DNA from: Ktedonobacter sp. | GTDB lineage: Bacteria > Chloroflexota > Ktedonobacteria > Ktedonobacterales > Ktedonobacteraceae | Reading direction: 5' to 3' | DNA length: 5,342 nt | NCBI GenBank assembly: GCA_003450555.1 | Contig: DMFQ01000293.1 | Coordinates: forward strand, 3,967 to 9,308 | The notes under the pieces: model-generated | Told to the model about the DNA's origin: nothing | The model's input: the letters and a program-made list of their open reading frames with translations, nothing else | Database searches by the model: none | Part shown: piece by piece, positions 1-5,342 of the stretch | Position numbering within the stretch: position 1 is the stretch's first letter | Layout: every line of letters starts with the position of its first letter | Translations under genes and position numbers: made by a program

Positions 1-39
1 AGAAGCGCTAGCTTCGTTGCAGCGATGGATTTCAAACGT

Positions 40-45
40 GGAGGG
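40..45 (+). promoter_or_regulatory. Ribosome binding site of the binding-protein gene
   Basis: A GGAGGG motif ends 7 bases before the ATG at 53. It decides the start: the frame stays open upstream to a TTG at 17, but no comparable motif lies in the few bases before that codon, and starting at 53 puts the signal peptide at a normal distance from the N-terminus. Confidence 0.8.
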
Positions 46-52
46 AATAGAC

Positions 53-1339
53 ATGTCCAAAACCACAACATTTACTCAAGGTAAGAGGAGCGGTCTGCAG
101 GGATTCCTGCGTCTTGCGTCTGCCTGCCTGGCGCTGGTGATCGCGCTATCGGCATGCGGCTCGGCTTCTACTTCTACCACAGGTGGAGGCCCAGTGACCA
201 TGGGTGTCCTATCCTGTTTCACAGGCACCCTGTCAAGCCTGGGACAAGCCATGTTACAGGGCTCGCAGGTGGCGCAGAAAGCAATCAATGATGCCGGGGG
301 TATCCTCGGAAGGCAACTGAATCTGGCCCAGGCCGATACCCAGTGCGACGAAGCTGACTCTGTCCCCGCGCTGCGCAAGCTCCTGGCCACCCAGGACCTG
401 GTTGGGATTATCGGCCCAGAGACGCAGGAGATCAACGCGGACGCCCCCATCATCTCGGCGGTCAAGATCCCGGACGAGTTCCAGGGCGGTAGCACGCTCT
501 TCGACCACAACGCCAATACTTACTTGTGGCGAGACAGCCCCTCCGACTCCCAGCTAGGTGTCGCCATGGCTCTCTACGCTCACAAGAAGGGATACCACAC
601 TGCCGCACTGTTGTTCTACTCGGACATAGCGGCGCAGACCTTTGCCAAGCCAATCACGGCAACATGGCAGAAGCTGGGTCACCAGATCGTGTCCAACGTG
701 ACTGTCGCTCCGGATCAGACCTCGTACCGCACCCAGGTACAGCAGATCATCAACACGCATCCGGACGTGATCTTCACGCAGACGGACGCGGCTACGGCTG
801 CGGTCCTTTTCCAGAACTTCAAAGAGCTGGACAACCTGGCCATACCGTTCGTGGGTACAGACGTCACCGGCGTTGACGAGTATCTGAAGGCCGTCACCTA
901 CGCTGCAGCAAACGCCCACCTTATCTCAGTCTACGGAACCTCGGTCACAGGTCAGGCTGCCACTGCCTTCAACCAGGTCTTCGCAACCAAGTTCGGGAGT
1001 ACGGCCCAGCCCCTCGCAAATGCGAACTACGCTTACGACGCAGTCATCAGCCTGGCTCTCGCTGTCGACAAAGCTAACTCCACGTCGGGACCCGCCATCG
1101 ACGCGGCTGTGAACACCGTTACCAATTCTCCGGGGACCCAGTGCTACACCTATAAGAACTGCTTGAGTCTGCTTAAGGCAGGTACGAAGATCAATTACGA
1201 GGGAGCCAGTGGCGACCTCAACTACAACAAGTACAACAATGTGTTCGGGCCTTACGGCGCTTTCCAGGTCAACACCAGCGGCCAGGAGCAGCAAGTCATG
1301 CTGCTCTCAGCGTCTGACCTGGCGGCCGCTACACCGTAA
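53..1339 (+). CDS. Liv-type ABC transporter substrate-binding lipoprotein
   Basis: Extracytoplasmic binding protein (periplasmic-binding-protein type 1 fold, LivJ/LivK/Leu-Ile-Val family) that captures an amino acid or related small solute and hands it to a LivHMGF importer. With the ATG at 53 it has 428 residues. Residues 11-34 form a Sec signal peptide (K11-R12, then a hydrophobic stretch) ending in the lipobox LSAC, so Cys35 should be lipidated. A Ser/Thr/Gly-rich tether (36-47) follows. The mature domain opens with the family pattern: VLSCFTGTLSSLG at about 52-64, INDAGGILGRQL at 78-89, and IIGP at 119-122. Near the C-terminus, KAGTKINYEGASGDLNYN is the usual last-lobe motif. Cys55, Cys98, Cys364 and Cys370 could form disulfides (inference). 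The length is normal and the gene is intact. The transporter genes are on the opposite strand, so it is transcribed alone; its promoter must lie mostly left of the window. Family assignment is firm; the ligand is not determinable here. Confidence 0.93.
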   Translation: MSKTTTFTQGKRSGLQGFLRLASACLALVIALSACGSASTSTTGGGPVTMGVLSCFTGTLSSLGQAMLQGSQVAQKAINDAGGILGRQLNLAQADTQCDEADSVPALRKLLATQDLVGIIGPETQEINADAPIISAVKIPDEFQGGSTLFDHNANTYLWRDSPSDSQLGVAMALYAHKKGYHTAALLFYSDIAAQTFAKPITATWQKLGHQIVSNVTVAPDQTSYRTQVQQIINTHPDVIFTQTDAATAAVLFQNFKELDNLAIPFVGTDVTGVDEYLKAVTYAAANAHLISVYGTSVTGQAATAFNQVFATKFGSTAQPLANANYAYDAVISLALAVDKANSTSGPAIDAAVNTVTNSPGTQCYTYKNCLSLLKAGTKINYEGASGDLNYNKYNNVFGPYGAFQVNTSGQEQQVMLLSASDLAAATP

Positions 1340-1366
1340 TGTCAGATTGATAAGAAAAGGTGCATT

Positions 1367-1469
1367 CTACTGATCTCGGCGTAAACAGCTAAAGTTTCCT
1401 CATGCCGTATCGTGCATAGAGGCAGAAGACATGAGCACAGGATTTACATCTTTATGCCGAGATCAGTAG
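1367..1469. repeat. Long inverted repeat between convergent genes
   Basis: Exact 14-base inverted arms at 1367-1380 (CTACTGATCTCGGC) and 1456-1469 face each other across the gap between the binding-protein gene and the hydrolase gene. Pairing continues inward through a G-T pair (1381/1455) and four A-T pairs (1382-1385 with 1451-1454), giving a 19-pair stem around a 65-base spacer. The spacer can form its own hairpin: CCTCATGC (1398-1405) with GCAT plus GAGG (1414-1417, 1419-1422), with one bulged A and an 8-base loop. The outer repeat starts 28 bases after one stop codon and ends 8 bases before the other. It could be a bidirectional terminator for the convergent genes, although there is no T-tract. 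It could also be a very small element with terminal inverted repeats, although I see no flanking target duplication. The repeat itself is certain; its role is not. Confidence 0.75.
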
Positions 1470-1476
1470 CTGGATG

Positions 1477-2223
1477 TTATGTTCGTTGCACAAACTCGAG
1501 TACAGTGTTTGTAAACAGCTGTGGCTGCTCCAAATTCCAGATGTGGCTTACATTGGGCACAATCCGCAACTCGGCACCAGGAATGGCCCTACTCATTTGG
1601 CGAGACGCTGAGAGATTGAACCGGTCCTTGCTCCCACAGAGCACTAATGTGGGTACGGTGATGATTGGCAATATCGAGCGCAAATCACTTTGGCTTACGG
1701 CGTGGGTCGCCGCGAGAAGATTCTGCTTGCCGGTTTGTCGTGCAGCCTTGAGAGCCGGCTCGACTAACTCAGGATACTGCCGTCGAAAGGAACCCGGCAA
1801 CGACTCGGTAAGTTGACGTTCGGGCATACAGCGCACGATAACTTCTTGCAAAGTCATGAAGAAACGATTGGGATGGACTTGCCCTCCCGAGAGCACAAGA
1901 CTGGCGACTAACTCTGGTGCATGCTGATAGAGCGGTAATGCCACCATTGCTCCAAGCGACAATCCACAAATATGCGCTGGTCCGTGACTACGAGCACGGA
2001 GAAGATGTACCAGCGCGGTAGCTGCTTTCTCCATCGTAAACGGTCCAGCTGCAACCGATCCAGCACATCCGGGGAGATCGGGTGCCAGCACATGGTAATG
2101 TGTCGCAAGAACAGTGAGATGCGGTTGCCACATCCAGCCTCCCATCCCCAACGCGTGCAAAAGAACAAGGGTGGGGCGTTCGGAATCTCCGACATCGAGC
2201 ACATGGAGCGCCTCTGAAGCCAT
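1477..2223 (-). CDS. Alpha/beta-fold hydrolase
   Basis: Cytoplasmic serine hydrolase of the alpha/beta-hydrolase superfamily, 248 residues, close to the usual single-domain length. The strand-loop LVLLHALGMGG (19-29) carries the HxxG-type oxyanion region. APDLPGCAGS (47-56) is the conserved DxxGxG-like turn, with Ala in place of the usual middle residue. The nucleophile elbow GLSLG (87-91) gives Ser89, LVLCGSKDRF gives Asp200 and PNVSHIWNLEQP gives His227. The triad is therefore complete and in the right order, with a cap segment at about 117-180. There is no signal peptide. The start at 2223 is supported by AGAGAGG at 2231-2237, 7 bases upstream. It resembles the esterase, enol-lactonase and carboxylesterase-like members, but the substrate cannot be told. 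It lies 238 bases downstream of livF on the same strand with a hairpin between, so it is probably a separate transcription unit. A link to the transporter (for instance hydrolysing an imported ester or amide) is only a guess. Confidence 0.9.
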   Translation of the reverse strand: MASEALHVLDVGDSERPTLVLLHALGMGGWMWQPHLTVLATHYHVLAPDLPGCAGSVAAGPFTMEKAATALVHLLRARSHGPAHICGLSLGAMVALPLYQHAPELVASLVLSGGQVHPNRFFMTLQEVIVRCMPERQLTESLPGSFRRQYPELVEPALKAARQTGKQNLLAATHAVSQSDLRSILPIITVPTLVLCGSKDRFNLSASRQMSRAIPGAELRIVPNVSHIWNLEQPQLFTNTVLEFVQRT

Positions 2224-2461
2224 ATCTATTCCTCTCTGCTGACCGTTCTTGAAGAATCATTTGCGTGGCCTCTGTGTTTTTAATGGCCTTCCTAAGTGTA
2301 CCACTTTGTCGGTTGTTCAACGAATGGAATGTGTGGATACTCTCAAGCACGGAGTGGTATTCCAGTCTCCATGCGTCCTCTTCACCTTTTGGCTGATACC
2401 CTGTCCAAACAGGGTCGGAAACTGCGACTCTGTTTGGATACTCGGTGCCAAATGTATGGTT
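2224..2461. other. Intergenic region upstream of the hydrolase gene
   Basis: This 238-base gap has no convincing gene and looks richer in A and T than the flanking genes. It holds the hairpin at 2402-2440 described separately, so the hydrolase promoter should lie in the remainder. On the minus strand a TTGAAC box at 2315-2320 resembles a -35 element. The hexamer 17 bases beyond it (ACTTAG, 2292-2297) is a poor -10, and the better TACACT (2295-2300) is only 14 bases away, so no promoter is called. A small bulged hairpin can form at 2351-2370. Confidence 0.5.
2398..2440 (-). terminator. Hairpin after the liv operon, probable terminator
   Basis: About 22 bases past the livF stop codon, bases 2402-2417 pair with 2425-2440 around a 7-base loop (2418-2424). 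The stem has 16 pairs, of which two are G-T in plus-strand lettering. The core arms are TCCAAACAGGGTCG and CGACTCTGTTTGGA. No T-tract follows in the direction of transcription, so it may be a T-less terminator, part of a factor-dependent one, or a 3'-end protector of the transcript. A second, mutually exclusive hairpin, ACCCTG (2398-2403) with CAGGGT (2410-2415), uses part of the same left arm. Confidence 0.6.
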
Positions 2462-3184
2462 TCAGGTAAGGCGTCCCACGTAGAGGTTTACGACCTCGTC
2501 ATCCTCCAGTAGATCGTGTCCCGCTCCTTCCAGCCGGTTCCGACCCAGGACCAGAACATAGGCCCATTGGGCATGGCGTAAGGTTTCGCGTGTGTTCTGC
2601 TCGACGATGAGCACTGCGACGTTGGTCGCCCGAATCTGCTCGATCCGCTCCCAGATCAGCCCCTGGAACTTGGGTGACAGGCCGCCACTTGGCTCGTCCA
2701 GGATCAGAACCGCCGGATCGACCATCAGGCCACGCGCCAGGGCAAGCATCGTTCGCTGGCCGCCGCTCAGCGTACTGGCTCGCCGGTGCGCCGCCACTTT
2801 GAGGTCTGGAAAGAGGAGGAACAGTTGCTCGATCCTCTCCCGAACACCAGACTTGCGGACATAGCCGCCCATGTCGAGATTCTCGCGGACGGTGAGGTCG
2901 GGGAATACATTTTCCACCTGCGGGATGTAGGCGATCCCGCGCCGGACGAGCCTCTCTGCGGGCAGGCCGGTCACGTCCTGCCCTTCAACGAACACCTTGC
3001 CCGCGGCAGGTCGGATAAGCCCGGCCACCGCTTTCAGCAGCGTGGACTTGCCAGCCCCATTCGGTCCCACGATGGCCGTGATCGCACCCCGGCGTGCCGT
3101 CAGGCTGACCTGCTCGATGATGGGCGGACCACCATAGCCAGCGGTGAGTCCCTGGATGCTGAGCGCCACTATTTCGTTACTCAT
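2462..3184 (-). CDS. livF: Liv ABC transporter ATP-binding protein LivF
   Basis: Second ATPase of the branched-chain amino acid importer, 240 residues, the normal LivF length. It should pair with the LivG domain on the cytoplasmic face of the LivH-LivM channel and drive uptake by ATP hydrolysis. Motifs in order: Walker A GPNGAGKST (40-48), Q-loop Gln89 in YIPQVENVFPDLTVREN, signature LSGGQ (139-143), Walker B LILDEP (160-165, catalytic Glu164), and VEQN (194-197) at the H-loop. Gln in place of the H-loop His is normal in LivF and helps tell it from LivG; the Y-I-P-Q...F-P-x-L-T-V-x-E-N-L stretch is also LivF-like. Its ATG overlaps the preceding stop codon (ATGA, 3181-3184), and a GAGG at 3192-3195 lies 7 bases upstream. 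It is therefore translationally coupled to the LivM-LivG gene and is the last gene of the operon. All motifs are intact. Confidence 0.95.
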   Translation of the reverse strand: MSNEIVALSIQGLTAGYGGPPIIEQVSLTARRGAITAIVGPNGAGKSTLLKAVAGLIRPAAGKVFVEGQDVTGLPAERLVRRGIAYIPQVENVFPDLTVRENLDMGGYVRKSGVRERIEQLFLLFPDLKVAAHRRASTLSGGQRTMLALARGLMVDPAVLILDEPSGGLSPKFQGLIWERIEQIRATNVAVLIVEQNTRETLRHAQWAYVLVLGRNRLEGAGHDLLEDDEVVNLYVGRLT

Positions 3185-5118
3185 AAAGGCACCTCACCGA
3201 GGTATGCGTCTATCACGCTCTGATTCGAGCGGAGAGACTCGAACGGCCCGGCTGCGATAACCGAGCCTTGAGACATCACAATCACTTGATGAGCGACCCG
3301 TTCGATGAAAGGAAGGTTGTGCTCGACGATGATGACGGAGGTACCAGCGGCGATAAACCCCTCGATCGCCGCAACCATGCGTTCGCCGAGCACCGGGTTC
3401 ACTCCTCCCATAGGCTCATCGAGGATTACGAGCTCAGGTTCGGCCATCCGAATGCGGGCGAACTCGACGAGCCGCTTCTGGCCGCCGCTGAGCTTCCCCG
3501 CGCGCTCGTTGACCAGCTTGTCGAGACCAAGCTCTTCCAGGATCTCGCGCGCTCTGTCTAGTTCCGACTTCGACGCTGAGCGTCCGGCTTGTCCAGGTCC
3601 GATGATGCCTCGCCAGAGTCCCTCCCGTCCTGGATCCCACCGAGCCAGGAGAACGTTCTCCAGAACGGTCAGACCAGGCCATTCTCTCGGCGTCTGGAAG
3701 GTGCGGATCAACCCGAGGCGGGAGATACGATGGGGAGGCAGGCCCTGGATCGCGGTGCCTTTGAAGAAAACAGTGCCCGCGTCGGCGAGCTTGAACCCCG
3801 ATATGAGATCGATCGCTGTGCTCTTGCCAGCTCCGTTAGGGCCGATTAGCCCGGTCACCTGGCCCTTCAAAGCTCGGAAAGAACAGTTATCCACGGCGGC
3901 GACACCACCGAAGTGCTTGTAAAGCCCTTCAACCACCAGGACCGCCGACATGGATGTCGACAATACAGGTCGGTCCTGGGCAAGCGGTCGGCTGACCGGC
4001 GTTCCGGCAGCATCCCCTGGAGCCGGAAGCGGAGAATCAGCAGCAGCCCCTGGAGTTGGAATTGGAGGAAAAGCGCGAGTATTGCGACGATTATGAGCTC
4101 GCGTAAGGCGGAAACGACGGTTGGAAGTCCCGGAACCTTGGGGAGGAAGCGCGTCGATTTTTGGATCAACACCATCATGGGGCAAGCGGTCGACGTACCG
4201 GCGCTCCGGCAACAACCCCTGGGGCCGGAAGCGGAGGAAAAGTACGAGTACTGCGCCGATCACGATCGCACGTAGGGCGGGAACGACGTTTGGATGTCCC
4301 GGGACATCGGGGAGAAAGCGCGTCGACTCCTGGACTAATACGATCATGACCCCTACGCCCAGGACGACGCCCTTGATATTTCCTTTACCCCCTACGATGA
4401 TGGCGGAGTAAAGAACAATTGCTTCGATCGGAGACCATGCCGACGGATTGAAGGCGCTCAGGTAGGCAGCAAATAGGCTGCCGGCCAGGCCGCCGAACGC
4501 GGCCCCGAGGACATAGGCCTTCAATTTCAGTCGGTAGATGTCACGTCCGAAAGCGGCTGCTGCACGCTCATCCTCACGAAGGGAGCGTAGCGCGAGACCA
4601 AACCGGCTCCCGGAGACTCGTGCCATGAAGATAAAGACGAGGATGAAAATGAACACGCAGAAGCCAAGAAAGAAGTACTGGTAGGACTGAAAGTCGAGAC
4701 CAAGTGCGTCTCCCATCGGGTTGATCAGGCCGGACAGCCCATTGTAACCGTCGAACAGAGGCACATACTGTCCGGCCAGTACATACAGTACATAGACTGC
4801 TCCTAAAGTAACTATCGAGAAATAGATTCCACGGAGATGCTGGAGTGCGATCAGGCCGACGATGAGTCCCATGAGTGCCGAGGAAACCACGGCACCAAGC
4901 AGGGCGACCAGGTAGGGCAGTTGCAACCCCAGGATGTATTCGGCTGGCGGAGGCTGTCGACCGATGGTGAGGACGAGTGTCATATAGGCGCCCAACGCGA
5001 CATAGCCGTAGTAGGCGAGATCGAAGTCGCCAGACCAGCCCCAGATGACGTTCAGCCCGAGAGCCATGATCCCGAAGATCGCTCCCTCGGTAAGAATGGA
5101 GATGAGATATTCTGTCAT
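3181..5118 (-). CDS. Fused Liv permease (LivM) and ATPase (LivG)
   Basis: One uninterrupted 645-residue frame joins two importer subunits. Residues 1-313 are a complete LivM permease: GIMALGLNVIWGWSGDFDLAYYG near the start, LRGIYFSIVTLG (about 94-105), the cytoplasmic coupling loop SRFGLALRSLREDERAAAA, and SPIEAIVLYSAIIVGGKGN. Several hydrophobic membrane spans are visible. Residues 314-389 are a Pro/Ala/Arg-rich linker with no LivM or LivG similarity in this frame. Residues 390-645 are a complete LivG: Walker A GPNGAGKST (426-434), Q-loop Gln475, LSGGQ (543-547), Walker B VILDEP with Glu568, and H-loop His600. Counted from Met390 the LivG part is 256 residues, the usual free-standing length. 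The LivM C-terminus is cytoplasmic, so the fusion is topologically possible. The start overlaps the livH stop (ATGA), with AGGAGG at 5130-5135, 11 bases upstream. LivM-LivG fusions are known elsewhere; what is odd is the linker, which is a duplicated LivM end read out of frame. Met390 (codon at 3949-3951) could also start a separate LivG, but no clear ribosome binding site precedes it. Confidence 0.9.
   Translation of the reverse strand: MTEYLISILTEGAIFGIMALGLNVIWGWSGDFDLAYYGYVALGAYMTLVLTIGRQPPPAEYILGLQLPYLVALLGAVVSSALMGLIVGLIALQHLRGIYFSIVTLGAVYVLYVLAGQYVPLFDGYNGLSGLINPMGDALGLDFQSYQYFFLGFCVFIFILVFIFMARVSGSRFGLALRSLREDERAAAAFGRDIYRLKLKAYVLGAAFGGLAGSLFAAYLSAFNPSAWSPIEAIVLYSAIIVGGKGNIKGVVLGVGVMIVLVQESTRFLPDVPGHPNVVPALRAIVIGAVLVLFLRFRPQGLLPERRYVDRLPHDGVDPKIDALPPQGSGTSNRRFRLTRAHNRRNTRAFPPIPTPGAAADSPLPAPGDAAGTPVSRPLAQDRPVLSTSMSAVLVVEGLYKHFGGVAAVDNCSFRALKGQVTGLIGPNGAGKSTAIDLISGFKLADAGTVFFKGTAIQGLPPHRISRLGLIRTFQTPREWPGLTVLENVLLARWDPGREGLWRGIIGPGQAGRSASKSELDRAREILEELGLDKLVNERAGKLSGGQKRLVEFARIRMAEPELVILDEPMGGVNPVLGERMVAAIEGFIAAGTSVIIVEHNLPFIERVAHQVIVMSQGSVIAAGPFESLRSNQSVIDAYLGEVPL
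3949..3951 (-). other. livG: Possible internal LivG start codon
   Basis: This ATG opens MSAVLVVEGLYKHFGG, exactly where a stand-alone LivG would begin, and gives a 256-residue product. The bases just upstream on the minus strand (ACATCC, then TATTGTCG) show no Shine-Dalgarno match; the nearest AGGA is more than 20 bases away. It was probably the original livG start before the fusion. Whether it still initiates is uncertain. Confidence 0.4.
3977..4178 (-). repeat. Second, out-of-frame copy of the livM 3' end
   Basis: This 202-base segment is a diverged direct repeat of 4179-4347, plus a 33-base internal expansion. In its own frame (starting at the ATG at 4178) it reads MMVLIQKSTRFLPKVPGLP and ends LPERRSADRLP, clearly matching the LivM end MIVLVQESTRFLPDVPGHP ... 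LPERRYVDRLP. About 39 of 56 aligned residues are identical by hand count. The offset between copies is 169 bases before the expansion and 202 after it, both one more than a multiple of three. The LivM frame therefore crosses this copy in the wrong phase and yields linker residues 314-381. The repeat's own frame remains open to a stop at 3867-3869, overlapping the livG start by 85 bases. I see it as a remnant of a LivM C-terminus, not a functional gene. Confidence 0.88.
4008..4073 (-). repeat. 33-base tandem repeat inside the second livM-end copy
   Basis: Bases 4008-4040 and 4041-4073 are adjacent direct repeats, each beginning CAGCA(T/G)CCCCTGGAG on the plus strand and agreeing at 25 of 33 positions. 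Copy 4179-4347 has only one such unit. In the LivM-like frame they give FQLQGLLLILR then FRLQGMLPE. In the expressed fusion frame they give an 11-residue Pro-rich repeat, PIPTPGAAADS (352-362) and PLPAPGDAAGT (363-373). Because 33 is divisible by three, the expansion did not change either frame. Confidence 0.8.
4179..4347 (-). repeat. First, in-frame copy of the livM 3' end
   Basis: This 169-base segment encodes the genuine C-terminus of the LivM part (from MIVLVQEST to VDRLP, ending at residue 313) and abuts the second copy without a spacer. By hand count the two copies agree at about 137 of 168 aligned bases once the 33-base expansion is set aside. Differences fall at codon positions 1, 2 and 3 in the ratio 10:8:13, so the pattern shows only weak protein-level constraint since the copies separated. 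Confidence 0.88.
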
Positions 5119-5342
5119 TCGAATATGGACCTCCTGGCGTTGGAGAAGAGGCCGCGTGGGCGCACCAGAATGATAATGGCTAGAATCGCAAAGGCAAAGG
5201 CGAGTTCGTAGCTCGCGCTAATGTATCCGCCGGTGAACTCCAGAACGATGCCGACTATGATTGCTCCAGCCATCGTGCTGAACGGCTTCCCCAGGCCCCC
5301 CGCGACCGCCGCCGTCAGGGTGATGAGGAAGAAGCTGAATCC
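5115..5342 (-). CDS. livH: Liv ABC transporter permease LivH, C-terminal part
   Basis: This is the last 75 residues of the other membrane permease of the importer; the gene enters from the right edge of the window. The visible part reads in frame from base 5342 and contains TAAVAGGLGKPFSTMAGAII, a typical LivH segment (G-G-L/M-G...G...G), then a final hydrophobic span (AFAFAILAIIILV) and the cytoplasmic LivH ending VRPRGLF. It ends in SIFE and a TGA (5115-5117) overlapping the ATG of the LivM-LivG gene. That order, livH then livM, is standard for these operons. LivH pairs with LivM to form the transmembrane pathway. Confidence 0.92.
   Translation of the reverse strand, partial: GFSFFLITLTAAVAGGLGKPFSTMAGAIIVGIVLEFTGGYISASYELAFAFAILAIIILVRPRGLFSNARRSIFE
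5130..5135 (-). promoter_or_regulatory. Ribosome binding site of the LivM-LivG gene
   Basis: A perfect AGGAGG on the minus strand lies inside the 3' end of livH, 11 bases before the ATG at 5118. It supports that start codon. With the ATGA overlap it means the fusion gene can be entered both by fresh ribosomes and by those finishing livH. Confidence 0.75.

Noticed and set aside
2..15. Small palindrome GAAGC-GCTA-GCTTC at the left edge
   Set aside because: Only five pairs, with unknown context to the left; too little to call an operator or terminator.
17..52. TTG start 12 codons upstream for the binding protein
   Set aside because: The ATG at 53 has GGAGGG 7 bases upstream and gives a standard lipoprotein signal peptide; the extension has no such site.
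76..516. Open frame of 146 codons on the minus strand
   Set aside because: Antisense to the signal peptide and first lobe of the binding protein, with no independent support.
1381..1520. Ten-base direct repeat GTAAACAGCT at 1381-1390 and 1511-1520
   Set aside because: Matches of this length are expected by chance in a window of this size, and the second copy lies inside the hydrolase gene.
1988..2350. Minus-strand frame of 120 codons crossing the hydrolase start and the upstream gap
   Set aside because: It overlaps the first half of the hydrolase in another frame and has no recognisable content; the hydrolase frame has a complete catalytic triad and a ribosome binding site.
2325..2364. Six-base inverted repeat TGGAAT / ATTCCA in the gap upstream of the hydrolase
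   Set aside because: Short arms with a 28-base loop; likely chance.
2654..2656. Gln where the H-loop His is expected in LivF (VEQN)
   Set aside because: The VEQN form is the normal LivF variant, not a defect.
2786..3223. Open frame of 145 codons on the plus strand
   Set aside because: Antisense to livF and the livG end, with no domain features; a shadow.
3305..3922. Long open frame of 205 codons on the plus strand
   Set aside because: It is wholly antisense to the LivG domain, whose motifs are all intact, and its translation is low-complexity Ser/Arg/Pro with no recognisable family: a GC-driven shadow.
1..5342. CRISPR array, tRNA or rRNA genes, transposase genes
   Set aside because: No regularly spaced repeats, no cloverleaf or rRNA-like stretch and no transposase-like frame was seen on either strand.

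Overview
The window holds most of a high-affinity branched-chain amino acid (Liv/HAAT-type) ABC importer locus from a bacterium of moderately high GC. The binding protein is a Sec-exported lipoprotein with an LSAC lipobox, so the host is probably a Gram-positive or Chloroflexota-like organism. Chloroflexota (Ktedonobacteria-like) or Actinobacteriota would be my guess, but nothing in the window fixes the taxon.

Layout: bases 53-1339 (+) encode the lipoprotein substrate-binding protein. A 137-base convergent gap follows, containing a long inverted repeat (1367-1469). Bases 1477-2223 (-) encode a small alpha/beta-fold hydrolase with a complete Ser-Asp-His triad. A 238-base gap (2224-2461) follows, with a strong hairpin just beyond the end of the transporter operon. 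The rest, read right to left on the minus strand, is the transporter operon: livH (partial, 5115-5342), a single reading frame joining livM and livG (3181-5118), and livF (2462-3184). Both junctions are ATGA stop/start overlaps, so translation is probably coupled.

How they work together: LivH and LivM form the membrane channel, LivG and LivF are the two ATPases, and the lipoprotein delivers substrate. All core parts are present, but the binding protein is on the opposite strand and converges on the operon with the hydrolase between them, so it needs its own promoter. The substrate could be branched-chain amino acids, other amino acids, amides or urea; the sequence does not decide.

The most notable finding is in the LivM-LivG junction. 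The last 56 codons of LivM are followed directly by a diverged second copy of the same DNA (about 137 of 168 aligned bases identical). The second copy is shifted by 169 bases, which is not a multiple of three, so the LivM frame reads it out of frame as a 76-residue Pro/Ala/Arg-rich linker that opens straight into a full-length LivG. The second copy stays open and recognisable as a LivM C-terminus in its own frame, and it carries an extra 33-base internal repeat. The permease-ATPase fusion thus appears to have arisen through an out-of-frame tandem duplication.
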